DNA of 64,000 nucleotides from Pyrrhosoma nymphula (GCA_963573305.1 OY754332.1:46351559-46415558), one strand, 5' to 3'; counted from the stretch's first letter, positions 46,365 through 57,759 are shown. Made by a program: numbers and translations. The notes: generated by a model from the letters alone, not told the origin.

Positions 46365-47165
46365 CAATAGCCCACCAATTAATCCAAGTGAAGACATTTC
46401 AATTGCCATGACGGAATAATAAAAATAAGTAAGTGATTAATCACAATATGGAGTAGGTTTCTTTATTTTTTGATGCTACTTAAATTACTTTCATGACAAC
46501 CTAACTCTGAAAACCTTTGTTGAGTGTTTGGCGGCTATGTAGTGTGCACGGTATCCTGATCAATCATTGTTTCTGTATTTGTTTCATGGAGAGTGGAGTG
46601 AGACTAGCCCCTTAAATAACTTCTGTGGCTGTGCAGTCAACGCAACCCCGTTGATGACAACACTCCGTCAGCAAAATGTTCAAAGCCTTCGATGCGCATG
46701 CTGTAGAAGGAAGGATAATGGATTACCCTCGGCTGAACTCCTGAATCGTGATAGCTGCCGCATAACTACTAAAGTAGCACAGTTTTTCGGTGAAAATTTG
46801 TTTGCATTGAGCAAATCTGGAGTTTAGGTTGTGATATAATCACTATTACAATGCTCACGTGACTGTAACTGTTACTGTAGGAATTGTGTTGATTGATACC
46901 ATACAAGAGTTATCTATATGTCGTGAAACGCGATGGCTTTGGTTACGATCCACAAGTTAATCATTTCAAGCTCAGTTCAATTGTGCCACAAGGAATCAGT
47001 TATAGAACAGACGTAGGAAAGCAAGTTTTTACAGCTCTCCCTTAGGGTTTTCACCAATTTCTTAGGTAGTAGGTATGTGATTTTTAAAATTTTTCCTCGA
47101 AGATATATTTTAACCTCTCAGTTAATAAAATTGATTGTCTCAAGCGTGATATAGTAGAAGGTTTC
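46365..47165. other. No recognisable gene
   Basis: The 86-codon frame at 46567-46827 is Cys-containing but shows no known motif. Confidence 0.4.
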
Positions 47166-47170
47166 CATAT

Positions 47171-47356
47171 AAAAAAAACGAAATAGCACTTTTACACATC
47201 AAAACTTTATTCTCACTTAACGCTTCGGCTGACATAACCATCATCAGGTGACTGTGTGGCATGCTGTGCGATTACTTCAGTTACCTGATGATGTATGAGT
47301 GAGGCGAAACGCGTCGCGCAAATGAAGTTTTTGTGGAAAAGCGATATTTCTTTTTT
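47171..47356. mobile_element. Penelope-like terminal snapback
   Basis: Outer ends AAAAAAACGAAATAGCACTT and their imperfect complement. The right arm on + has CTGATGA (47285-47291) and GAAACGCGTCGCGC (47306-47319). The left arm, read on -, has CTGATGATGG...CCGAAGCGTTAAGTGAG. The arms are more diverged than at 26.8 kb. Confidence 0.5.
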
Positions 47357-47364
47357 GTATTCAC

Positions 47365-48380
47365 TTTTTTGTTGACCACGCTGATTAATTACATCATTGT
47401 AACTATCGATGAATTCTCATAAAATAAATCAACCCTTTACCAACTTGAAATAAATGGAAACGTAGAGGAGATGGTAAGGGATTAGTTTAATTTTTTACAC
47501 TAATTACATTGATGGAGCATTCATTGAATAACCAAGTACAACTACAGGTGTGAATATTTTATCCTGCACATGATTGTAGGTATCACGAAAACACGTAACT
47601 CTATCAGGACGTCTTATTTCCCTGAAATGATTAATTACCCAGGGGCTTGTAAGTGACACTATATATGTTGCAAATTACTTTAATATTTAATTATAATTTT
47701 TTTACCGTTAAGTTAAAAATCGTCCGTAATCGATTCCATCTCCAGTTTGGGGCATTTTCATTAATACTTGTGTGTATTTTTGCTGTGTAATTAAGTTCTA
47801 ATATTTTTTTGACCTTAAGTGTGATTAATCATATCTATGAGAGGACACTCAGATTCATGGTTTGAAAATAAACGAGCAATTCTCATGGACCTCGCGGAAA
47901 TCCAGTGAAACCTTTCCTGCTTAAAATGTTTTGCAATAGCGTGAAGCGTTAAACGTTTTTCGTTTAAATGTTTTCATCGACTGGAAATTTGGTGAGGTTA
48001 ATGCTTTTTAAGTATTTTTTTAAATTTTGGATTCGGATCTACATATGACGACGAAGAGAGTAGACAAAAAATTTCATTGAAAAATTACTTAAAAACTGAC
48101 CGACTACCACCAAAAAGAGCCCTCTTCATCTTTGCTTTGAAAGGAAGGCCAGAGAAAATGAGTTCCGTAAGCCTTCGTCAGCCTTTTTTTACGATACTCT
48201 TTCGTAAAGAATTCTCGATAGAAAACAAAGTTCCTGGTTCCTCTTTTTTTCAGCAGTTTGGATTGGAGAAAAAACTGACTGACTGATTGCCGTCGACTTA
48301 TTGAGTGGAGGGCAGGACCGTGGGAAAAAAGGGGAGGGGTTTGGCGTTGCTGGGGGCCTCCAATCGCGGATAGATGTGAG
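47365..48380. other. No recognisable gene
   Basis: The 69-codon frame at 48077-48286 is unsupported. AT-rich. Confidence 0.4.
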
Positions 48381-48384
48381 TGTT

Positions 48385-48531
48385 GGAAAGGGAACAGACT
48401 TTGCGAGTTTTACTGTATGTTTTTTTACTCACGACCTGGATTTCAATAGTTTATGTCATCTTTAAACTGTTGAAACACGAGTCGTGAGCGAAAGACTTAC
48501 AAGTGAAATTCGCAAAGTTTGTTCCCTTTCC
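48385..48531. mobile_element. Penelope-like terminal snapback, decayed core
   Basis: The outer ends ggaaagggaac/gttccctttcc pair exactly. One arm carries GAAACACGAGTCGTGAG, the other GAAATCCAGGTCGTGAG. CTGANGA has decayed to TTAAAGA. Sequence after the arm (CATCATGGAGAAATTTCACA) matches the post-arm sequence of the 9-kb copy. Confidence 0.5.
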
Positions 48532-48775
48532 ATCATGGAGAAATTTCACATAGTTACCACTGATAATGTACGATTTGTTAGAAGTGAAATGTGTTGGTGG
48601 TGTTCCCTGGTGTGGCTCCTGACGCACTTACACCCATATGAGAACTTTGCAAACAAAGTCGTGCAGTTGAAGTGGACGAACTGCAGGCTAAATAAAATTC
48701 ACAAAATTATTTTCGATTAAAAATGAATTTACATCACTCGCGTACCTTGAATATTACGACTTCCAACACGGTTTT

Positions 48776-48993
48776 GAGGCCGTTTCACACGAAGCACTTG
48801 ATTGCACCATTTGATGTACATAAATTGCGAGAACGCGAGCACGGAATTAGAGCAGTGGCTATTTTACCATCTCTCGTTTATGCATTTGCGAATGCATTCT
48901 TGCGACTCATCGCTTTACACGATGCAATTTTCAATGCGCATCCATACACAGATCAGATTATGCAATTAAATGCTTCGTATAAAACGGCCTTAA
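48776..48993. mobile_element. MITE with GGCCGTTTTACACG-type ends, copy 2
   Basis: Left GAGGCCGTTTCACACGAAGCA and right TGCTTCGTATAAAACGGCC are inverted over about 19 bases. It is related to the MITE at 42,740. No coding capacity; the 99-codon frame spanning it is accidental. Confidence 0.65.
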
Positions 48994-48999
48994 GGTGCT

Positions 49000-49384
49000 C
49001 GCAAGCGGAAGTGTTTTTTTAATGGAATTCAAGGTGTCCGTAGTGTAATTGTTTAACTTATTGCACTTGCATATTTGGGAAATGGATCATTCTCAATGCT
49101 TTGTCCTTTTTGCGAGTGATAAGGACGAGTAGTTTTATGGCTAAGACGGAAAGCATAGCTATTGTAATATTTTTTTGCAAATATAGGTCGAGGCCTCCAA
49201 ATATTTCCGACGAAGCCCCGTCTTTATACTTACACCAATATATAGAACAAAGTAATGGGAATCGATGCGCGAAGTTTTTCGCACAAGTGATGGTGGCGAT
49301 GAACTAATATGTGCGAGCCACGTGTTAAAAGTAGGGATGTGTGAAAAACTTTTGTCTGCTTGTTTTTTAAATTTAGACTCAAAT
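49000..49384. other. No recognisable gene
   Basis: Short spacer with a chance 68-codon frame. Confidence 0.4.
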
Positions 49385-49392
49385 ACTGTGGT

Positions 49393-50250
49393 TAGGCTTG
49401 TGCGATGACCGATTTTGGTCATCGATTTTCGATGAAAAAATTTCATCGAAATGTTTCGATGACGATGGCTGTCATCGATCATCGTATAGAGTGTACACGA
49501 TGACCGATGACTATCGATGATCGATGAATGTCGATGATCGATGAATGTCGTTGAATTACGATGGTCGAGGACTCTCGATGAACTGTGCAGTAGTGATGAG
49601 CGATATATCGCTGTGATTGAATCACCGATACTGAAAAGTAGCAATCACAGCCTGTGACTAAATAATCGAAATCACTGTGACTGTGAATTCGGTGAATTTA
49701 GCCGATTTAGCTCAGGCTGCTACCGCTGCTACCAAGTGCACCAGTGCAACCAACGAATACAATGCTACCACTGCTACTGCGTGTTAACTGTGATTGAACG
49801 TGATCGCTACTTCTGTATCGTCTACCACAAACTTGAGGAAAAACATGAATACCAAACATCCCACTGTGGCCCTGCCATCGTCCTCAAGGCGCAATAGCTG
49901 GGGTGCTTATACTTTATACATTCATTTTAGATCTAAGGCGTTCAAATTAATGGAAAAAAGAAGAAAAATTAGTGATATAAGGATATCGATCATCCTCATC
50001 GATGGTTCTCATCGATTCATCGACATCAATGATTCGCATCAACTCATCGACTCATCGGGATCGATGATTCTCATCGACAACTATGATTCGCATCGACTCA
50101 TCGGCATCGACTCATCGGCATCGATGATTCTCATCGACTCATCGATATCGATGGTCGATGACATTCATCGTCATCGATTACAGTCATCGCACCGCGATGA
50201 ATAAAATCATCGTCGATGACTTCGATTAATCGACCCATCGCACAAGCCTA
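49393..50250. mobile_element. hAT element (858 bp) with ATCGATG-rich arms
   Basis: The ends are TAGGCTTGTGCGATG and CATCGCACAAGCCTA, a perfect 15-bp inverted repeat. Perfect 8-bp flanks ACTGTGGT lie at 49385-49392 and 50251-50258. Inside each end are long arms built from short ATCGATGA/TCATCGAT words (about 49,420-49,580 and 49,985-50,230) in opposite orientation. The middle (about 49,590-49,980) is unique and includes a relic of a BED-type finger. Satellite-like arms could arise by expansion of sub-terminal transposase-binding sites. Confidence 0.85.
49794..49890 (+). pseudogene. BED zinc-finger relic of a hAT transposase
   Basis: The + strand reads TSVSSTTNLRKNMNTKHPTV, which resembles the second half of BED fingers (TxNLxxHLxxKHP). 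The usual first His of the HLxxxH pair is replaced (NM for HL) and the Cys pair upstream is not visible. The frame then runs into the ATCGATG arm as Ile/Asp/Ser/His repeats. It suggests the element descends from an autonomous hAT by internal deletion. Confidence 0.5.
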
Positions 50251-50395
50251 ACTGTGGTGACCACTAGACGTGCGAATCGGGCTCCGCGCGTCGCAGCTCA
50301 CTTGTTGCATTAGCATCTCAGACCAAGAGACGGGGTACTGAGCAGGAATGAAATCGCAGTAAATTAATTTTCGCCAATGATCCGTTACTCATAAT

Positions 50396-50976
50396 TAGGG
50401 TTGCCAACCGTCCGGAATTTCTCCGTACAGTCCGGATTTTCATGTATTTGTCCGTAGAGAAGAATTGCCTCATTCCGGACGGCACTTTGTCCGGAATATG
50501 TGGAAAAGTCGCATTTGCACAACATCTCTTTAAATTTAAGAGTATTTATCATCATTTATTAAATAGTTGTTGCTCATCAAAATATAATAATGTTTAAAAA
50601 TTTACAAATTGTATAACGTTTAACTGGATTTCAATTTTTATAAATTTTAACCATATTTCATCTTTCCGAAATTTTTTTACGGAGCGTGGTTTGTATGTGT
50701 TTTATATTAACTTTAAACAAAATGCTAGAATTAAATTGTTATCTATATTATTATTTATAATTATTGTATGAGTTGATCCCAGATTCCAATCCAACGATAT
50801 ATCCAAGTCATTGAATCTTTAAATAACGTGTCCGGCTGTTTTGATGATAAGAACAATCCAAAATATGTTCGCCTCCGGCGGCTGATACAGACCTCTTGCT
50901 TCGCCCCTGACCCCTTGTATACCCACAAAATCAGCGCTTGTTCCGGAATTCCGGTAAAACCAAGTTGGTAACCCTA
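50396..50976. mobile_element. Non-autonomous hAT element (581 bp)
   Basis: The ends are TAGGGTTGCCAAC and GTTGGTAACCCTA, inverted with one mismatch. The flanks are CTCATAAT (50388-50395) and CTCGTAAT (50977-50984), an 8-bp duplication with one difference. The sub-terminal word GTCCGGA recurs near the left end and TTCCGGAATTCCGG near the right. No coding region. Confidence 0.8.
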
Positions 50977-50989
50977 CTCGTAATCCCAC

Positions 50990-52200
50990 CACGATCATCG
51001 TAGTTTCCAGCCCGTCGTCATGGCGCGCCGTCCGTCACTCATATGGTGATGGCCTGAAATGGGATATACTGCCCGGTGATTTTTTGCGACCCCTACTTTA
51101 AATTCTTCCATGAGAGGGATAAATGTCAGTCTGATTCAATATTTTTGCAGCGATTTTATCCGCAATTGCATACAAGCGTGCAATTAATGTCGAAGCCGAT
51201 AAAGAATGTGCGTTTCAAAGTGGAAGGGAATGCTTTAGGTTGTACTGGTGCCGGGGATATTTTGTAATTCCACTTCCGGCATAGATCTTTCGGAAGAGCA
51301 CCAGCTCAAATGAATGATCCATTTGAGCTACTCCGCTCTCGAAGTACTCACGGAGTGAGTGCTGTCACTACCCATGGCGGCGTCACGGTTGACTTCAAAA
51401 AACAAACATGGAACTCGGAAGTGTATAAAATAGAAAATCTATTAAGTTACAGAGGTTGAAAGGCAGTACTTGGACAGAAATACAAAGTAATTATCAAACA
51501 CAATAACAACAGACTCAGCTTGTGAATTTGGCGGGATTTCTGCAAATTCGGAAACGAAAGCAGCGTTAAATCGCCTAGCATTTAGCGGGCGATTTGGAAG
51601 CTCAATTTCACGACCGAAAGAACTGAGAAATGAACCATTATCGGCCGAAATGAACGAGTCGAGGGTGTCCCCGTCTGGCGTACACAGTATACAACTCAAC
51701 TTTCGGTAATATTCTCCATATATGGAGCGATCCGTGACATCATGTTCCGTGAGGTGAAATTACAAAATATCCCCCCAGGCATGATTTGGATAAGTCGAAT
51801 TGGAAGTCGTTAATTTCAAATTTCGTGAACAACTTGATTAGTTTCTGATCAAAAATAATTTCGTGAATTAATATAGCCCGAATATGCTATCCAAAACTAC
51901 ACCACGTTGTTTGTTCGCTAATTTCCCACATTGCCGTATCTTAGAAGCAGCACTAGGAAACACCACCACCGAGAGTCCGTGCTGAGAAGAGTGGGCGTCG
52001 CCCGTGCACCGTGCACCATCGAAAACCCCTCCCCTTTGTTCCCAAGGTCCTCCTTTCAATAAGTCGACAGTACTCAGTAATTCTGCTGTTTTCCCTCGAT
52101 CCAAACTTCTGAAAAAAAAGAGCCACCATGAAAATGTCTTCGCTCTCAGTCGAAAGTACTACATCAAAGCTTATCGCTGAAAATAACTTACAATGGTTAA
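50990..52200. other. No recognisable gene
   Basis: Minus frames of 85 codons (51442-51699) and 78 codons (51868-52104) lack known domains. Confidence 0.4.
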
Positions 52201-52204
52201 CAGA

Positions 52205-52379
52205 ACTGAAACAATGATAGCTTTGTAATTTTTACTAAGTTTTTATTTCAATACGACCTATTTCATCGGGTAGGCGACATCCTCGGGTGACATAGGCGAC
52301 GTCCTCTTCCGCCTATGCGATGAAACTGGTGGTATTGAAATAAAACCTTAGCGAGCATTACAAATTTATCATTTTTCAG
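52205..52379. mobile_element. Penelope-like terminal snapback
   Basis: The outer ends ctgaaacaatgatagctttgtaa and its imperfect complement flank a centre with CCGAGGATGTCG...GATGAAATAGGTCGTATTG on one arm and CGATGAAACTGGTGGTATTG on the other. The layout is the same as other copies, with a degenerate CTGANGA. Confidence 0.45.
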
Positions 52380-52686
52380 TCATGTATTTTCACAAAATCA
52401 CCCCTGTAAATATCGAGTTCGGAAAAAGAAGTAATTTTCTCTGGTCTTTCTCTCAAAGGAAAGATGAGCTTGCTTCCTTTGATGGAAGTTGGCCAGCTTT
52501 TCCAATAATTCCAATCTTAAATATGCTGGTCACCTCTCTCGTTCTTATATTTACCATTAATCAAATCCTAATCTTATGAAAAAAATAATAATAAAACATT
52601 AACCTCACAAATACTCAAGTTGGTGAAAACATTTGAGCAAATACTGTTCCATTTATGTTATTGAATGAACGTACGTCTAAATTTTT

Positions 52687-53344
52687 ATGTCTATTTCACG
52701 TCAAGATTATATTATTAGACGTGCGTTTCGACGTAGAACATTCATCGACACCATACGTGAAGACGAATTAATTCACTGTTTTATTTTCAACAGTCCTCAT
52801 CATGCCCTCATGATAATTCGTAAGTGTGCTCAGACCATAAGTCAGAAAGCAGCAAATTGTGACCGCGATGGTGGGAGTGAGGTTAAGAGCAATGGATCAA
52901 AAGAGGAAATCTATTTACTGTGAATTCCTTCCTCCTTATTGCATCAAATATTTCTCTGTCACTCAATCTGAGCAGCCAAGGAGCCTTTTCGCACAGCGAT
53001 TCCCATTACATCGTTCGGAAATGTATTCTGAAGTTCGTTATGAAATAATTGTGATAGAAGCTTCATTCTTTAAACAAAATGAGGCTAAAAGATCAAAACA
53101 TTTAATTTTTGCAATCGATTTTTCTCTATCCGTCGAAAAACTGAATATTTTAAAGTTCAAACGCAAAATGAATGCAAATTTTGATCCTTTTTCATTTTCG
53201 TTGCTAGGCAATCTTTTCATTGTTTCCGAGGCTTCCAGTACCTTATTAACTGGCTATAAAGGCTGCATTAAGGGGAATTTAACATTCTCGGTACGTATTT
53301 CAATCGCTTTTAACGATATTATGCCTTCGAACTACACGATTTAG
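52687..53344 (+). other. Two overlapping unidentified ORFs
   Basis: Frames of 78 codons (52687-52923) and 161 codons (52859-53344) overlap on +. The second is the longest unassigned frame in the window. It has mixed composition (FPLHRSEMYSEVRYEIIVIE, then a Lys-rich part), with no recognisable domain, signal peptide or splice partners. It could be a decayed element protein or chance in AT-rich DNA. Confidence 0.25.
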
Positions 53345-53603
53345 AATGTTTAATGATGATATACATATCTTATGGGTATTTGTAACCCTGTATTCTTGCA
53401 GTCTACCGTAACTTTGATACTCTCCTCCATTTGCTCACGTCTACGGCAACCGTTGGGATCTCACCAGAATCTTCCATTTTACTTCTAAACATACCCTTCC
53501 CACCTTATTCTGGGTTTCCCTTTCTCTGTTTTTCCGGGGAACTTTAAATCTTGCACCTCCTATCTGAAATATACATTGAAACGTCGGTCGAAAAGTCCAA
53601 ACC

Positions 53604-53850
53604 ATGTAGAACGATAATGTAGTCTGCTGCGTTATCGCTTGGATTTTGAAATTATGAAGTCAATTACTACTCCATTTGTTTAAAGGTATATTTTAATTAT
53701 ATTAGGGGAGATCAACAAAAATTAAAATGAAATGTAAAAATCCATTGCATTTACATAGGCTGATATTGATTGAATTTCAAACTACCAAATAACTGTATAC
53801 ATTTTCTATTAAAAATATATTTCCTTCAATATTGCTCATAATTCTGTAGT
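53604..53850. repeat. Dispersed repeat pair, copy 2
   Basis: Matches 37,655-37,890 in the same orientation with many substitutions and small gaps. No ends or target duplication identified. Confidence 0.6.
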
Positions 53851-53874
53851 TCGAGTTCACATAGTATATTTTTG

Positions 53875-54758
53875 AAAAGACGGGACATTTGCATTTTTCA
53901 GTTTAAAAAAACTGGGACATTTCGTTAAAATGCTGGACACATTAATAATGAGAAACATGGAATTAAATTCACCATGCCTGTATATAATGAATCACAATCG
54001 CACTTACAGCGATTAGAAGAACAGAATTTTAAAATATGCCTGATTAAAGAAAATTATACAGAATACATTAGAATATTTATCACAATTACGAATAGAGGAT
54101 ATGAATTCCGGCGAGATATGGTGGAAGTTTTCCATTATGGATAAATGAGAAAACGTAGTGAACTCCACAGATAATTTTATTAAGACGACCTAGGTTTCGA
54201 CACGTTGTGTCATCTTCTATTATTATTCTTCCACAATTATGAACCTGATCAAGAAGTTTCTTTTCATTAGATATTTAGCCATGAAAGTCAACACAAGACA
54301 AATCCTTAAATTAAGTCTTTACAATGATTAAAGCTTTTACTGTTTCATTTGATGAAGGGAACTTCTCTTTTAATACTATCGTTAAATAGGCACGTACGTT
54401 TCGGCATGATACAAACTATGTGCAAAACTGACCAATTTACAGTCTAGCAATGCCGGCACTGAACTGACGCGACGTCATATGCAACCGGGAACCATGTTTA
54501 TGTAACGCTGCCAACAGAAGCATCGGGAAAAAGAGAATTACTATTATAATTACCAACTTCCTAATATACCTCATCAAAGTTTCATGAATTCGACACCAGG
54601 AGTGCTGCATATTTAAAATAGAAACCCTAATGCACTGCTTTCAGGAATGATGCTTACGAAAGAAATAAGCGGGACATTTGGAAAAAAAGTCGGGACACCG
54701 GGACATTCTATCGAAAAACGGGACCGTCCCGGGAAAAACGGGACAAATGGGAACCCTA
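53875..54758. mobile_element. Degenerate hAT-like element split by a Penelope insertion
   Basis: The right end reads GGGACAAATGGGAACCCTA, i.e. a TAGGGTTCCCATTTGTCCC terminus typical of hAT. GACGGGACATTTG near 53,880 and the repeated CGGGACA words at both sides suggest the left part of the same element, but the left tip is decayed and the 8-bp duplication is not convincing. Confidence 0.45.
54093..54231 (-). mobile_element. Solo Penelope-like 3' end with target duplication
   Basis: Flanks CACAATTACGAA (54081-54092) and CACAATTATGAA (54232-54243) are direct repeats with one difference. On the minus strand the insert reads GAAGATGACACAACGTGTCG, then GAAACCTAGGTCGTC and AATAAA, and ends CCGGAATTCATATCCTCTA. 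This is a single copy of the arm and tail found at 26,796-27,009. The pair shows that the family exists both solo and as snapbacks. Confidence 0.75.
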
Positions 54759-54764
54759 TTCTAC

Positions 54765-55595
54765 ATTTTGGTGCAAATATAACGATGGGTCTCCATGGTA
54801 TATTTTATTTAGGCCTCGATCTATACAATTGGGAAAAAATATTACAATTCCTATGCTTTCCGTCCAAGCAAACAAGCCATTTGTGTCTATATCGCTCGTA
54901 ATAAGGGCGCATCATTGAGATTGATTCATCAGCCAAATATTTGAGTGCTCTAAGCGAGACAATTGCATTAAGGGCAACTTGAATTAAAAATCGAATCCAT
55001 TACTGTATTCCGACGCTCGTTTTCATGAGTTGAACTGACTTGTTACAGCCACGTCAAAAAGAAAGGCACATCGGATAATGTGGACCCTCGGTAAACCGAT
55101 AGTCGGATAGCAGAGACTGTACTGGTCCCCAGAACGAGCTCTGGCATGATCAGGTAAAATCTGGTGCGTTGGTCATGAATATTTTACTCCCACGTTACCA
55201 TAATTTGTACCCGTAATCGCAGTAGGAAAATCTTTTTAAGTCTGCCAAATCTGTCCGTTCCCATTACAACTATATTTCCGGAAAGAATATAATTTTCACG
55301 AGCGACTTCTCTCTTCCCCACCCCTCCCCAAATGGTAAAATTGTCGCAAATCATACGGTAAAATACGAGAAAATTGTCATGCGAAAAAATCGGCCTGGAC
55401 CGAGAATGTGAAACCATCGACCTTTGCCTTGGCAAATTTGAGTTGTTACTTCTAAGAAGTACTATTTTCCCTTGCGTTGACTTAGTTGATGGACCGCGAG
55501 GGGATGACATCCATTTCCCTTGAATCTTCTTGAATCTAAAACCTACTAATCTAAAATCCCTTGATTGCATCCCCTATTTCTTTGCCAAAATAGTC
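54765..55595. other. No recognisable gene
   Basis: The 128-codon minus frame at 55184-55570 has no domain I can name. Confidence 0.4.
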
Positions 55596-55599
55596 AAAC

Positions 55600-56148
55600 A
55601 CAGAGTCCCACATTTCCTCAATATGTCCTCAAATGCTATTCTGTCTTCTCTTTCCATATCTAATCTTCAAAACCACAGACTTAAAACTGATTTAAAACTC
55701 CTCCACAACACCCTTAACTCGACCATTGACTGCTCTGAACTGCTTTCTCTCTTCAACTTTAGGATACCAGCTCGATCCACCCGTACGCATTCATTACTCC
55801 ACCTGCCTATTCCTAGGATATCACTCACCCAGCGCTCACCTTTATTTCGCCTCTCCTCCCTTCTTAATTCACTCCCTCACACTGTCGATCCTTTTTATTT
55901 ATCATGTAACCATTTCACCACCCAAGCTATGTCCCACCTGTCAACAAATTAAATATTTCCCCTTTCCATCTTGGCCTCAGCGTTGTTGATTTTTATGTTG
56001 TTATTGTATTTTTGTCCTCTGTCATGTTTATTGTTAAATGTTTCACTTTAAATTGGCGCTACTGCATGTTTATTGTTAAATGTTTCAATTTAAATTGGCG
56101 CTACTGCTGTATGTGAACAATATTTTTAAATAAATAAATAAATAAATT
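55600..56148 (+). pseudogene. Non-LTR retrotransposon 3' end with (AAAT)n tail
   Basis: The C-terminal frame reads ISNLQNHRLKTDLKLLHNTL, then DCSELLSLFNFRIPARSTRT, HSLLHLPIPR and LLNSLPHTVDPF. This is the LSxRRLxxDLxxLHxxxNxxIDC...LLxLxxFxVPxRxTR pattern at the end of many insect LINEs. After the stop at 55,952 comes a short 3' UTR holding a 46-bp tandem duplication (two copies of ATTGTTAAATGTTTCA through TTGGCGCTACT, 56,022-56,107) and a tail aaataaataaataaataaat near 56,130-56,148. 5'-truncated. Confidence 0.75.
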
Positions 56149-56165
56149 TCCATGAGAATTAGGAA

Positions 56166-56260
56166 ACCTGGCTACCGTGGTGGCCTGCGCATTGTCCCGG
56201 CAAGCCAAAGTTCCATGGTTCGATTGCCTTGGCATTGCCATTCACTGGGGACATTTTTCT
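56166..56260 (+). repeat. tRNA-derived SINE-like sequence
   Basis: An A-box-like GGCTACCGTGGTGGCCTGCG and a B-box-like GGTTCGATTGC (56218-56228) start 18 bases after the LINE tail. Part of the body (GCATTGCCATTCACTGGG, GACATTTTTC) is repeated directly near 56,401-56,430. Confidence 0.5.
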
Positions 56261-56264
56261 TATG

Positions 56265-57025
56265 GCAATTTTTGCGTATTTCATCGACATATTTTCGGCA
56301 GTATGAATCAGCAGTCGGCAGTATGAATCGGCAGTATCATCGCATATGGTATTTTACTGAACCATGCGTAAATTCTGTAAAAGTTTTGATTATATCCTAG
56401 CATTGCCATTCACCTGGGACATTTTTCCCATCCAACTCTGCCTTTCCGCCTTATGGGATTTAATGGGAACTTATGGGACGCCGCGTAGACGTTACAGTCC
56501 CTTTGATCGGGTACCTAATCCATTGTCGTACGAGGAAGTCAACGCATTAAACGAGGGTTGCATTTATTTATTTTCTTTGTTTACTTAAAAAGTCCCCCAA
56601 AACAGCACAAAAGCTTATTACGTTGGTCGACAATCAAACAAATAATAAGAAATATTAACAAAATATACCCTAAAAATGTAAAACATAACAGAAAAAAAGA
56701 AAAATACGAAGGAAAGAAAGCTTGGGATTGGGATTTATGGATAAGGAGGTGGGATAGCGGGAGTCAGCGTAATTGTTTAAGAGTCAAAAATATTAGGTAC
56801 GTAAGGTTTTTCGTTGCTTATGAGTGAATAATGTATGTGCATTTCTTGAGAAGATTTTCTTCGAAAGCGCTAGGAGTCTGGCCCCGATTATTATACTTCG
56901 GAACAAATTCTAAACGATTTCCTTTAAGACGATGAATTGTTGCTTCAAAGCAAATGCAGTTTCGATCCATCAGTGAAATTAATCACATTTCGCCACTCTT
57001 TCATTGTTATCAAGGGGTCTCTCAG
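56265..57025. other. No recognisable gene
   Basis: Includes the short direct repeat of the SINE body and a tandem CGGCAGTATGAATC near 56,296-56,330. The 74- and 89-codon frames are unsupported. Confidence 0.4.
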
Positions 57026-57028
57026 TTC

Positions 57029-57192
57029 ATCGGGTTGGTGTGATGGTTGAAGTGTAGGCTTTCCATTCTGGTGGTCGAAATTCGAGTTCCGGGAGTGGTG
57101 GAGATTTCACAGGGACATCCCAGTGCCTCCTTGGGTGTTCTATGGAGAGCAATTTAAGTTTAGTACTCCGTTCGTCAAATTGGACGGAAATC
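57029..57192 (+). repeat. tRNA-derived SINE, second family, copy 2
   Basis: Starts ATCGGGTTGGTGTGATGG with a B-box-like AATTCGAGTTCC at 57079-57090. The body CAGTGCCTCCTTGGGTGTTC matches the SINE at 46,034. Confidence 0.6.
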
Positions 57193-57199
57193 TAAGGAG

Positions 57200-57754
57200 C
57201 AATAGAGTATTTGCGTAAGTGAGGTATTTTGTTGAAATTTATTATAGCGAGTAGTGTTTGGTTTCGAAATGCCACGTACGAAATACCAAGGTATAATTCC
57301 AACTAATTAATTTAATAAATAGCTTTTAATATGCATTGTTTTAGCATCGAAATTGCCTAGGTCTAAACGCCCAACCATTAGTTCTTCGTAGTGTGACGTC
57401 ATCTCCCATATTAGCAGAAGCGAAATAGCCTAGCTGTGCGTTGAGAGTGAAATGGTATTTGCCTTTTCGAAGTTATTTCGATATTTGCTAATTAATAGCT
57501 AAAGTTTCGTCCGCACGCTAAGACTACACAGTCACACAATCTCCAAATCAACAAATGGTCGACTATGGGAGATGACGTCAGAGCCTACAAAACATGGCGG
57601 ACCAGTGTTTCGGCGCAATAATAATTTATTAGATTTTATTAGCCAATAAAAAATTAACGAAAAGCCTCTCGAGCGTCAGAATGAAAATTTAGTGTCTGAA
57701 GTATCGATAGATTTTTTATATGTCACTTCCCAAAAGTGTGCAAATACTCTATTG
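57200..57754. mobile_element. MITE (about 555 bp) with two nested inverted pairs
   Basis: The outer inverted pair CAATAGAGTATTTGC lies at 57200-57214 and 57740-57754. An inner perfect pair TGACGTCATCTCCCATA lies at 57394-57410 and 57564-57580. No clear target duplication and no coding region. Confidence 0.55.
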
Positions 57755-57759
57755 GTGCC

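Noticed and set aside
49159..49644. 161-codon minus frame rich in His/Arg/Ser/Asp
   Set aside because: Largely generated by the ATCGATG-type array inside the hAT element.
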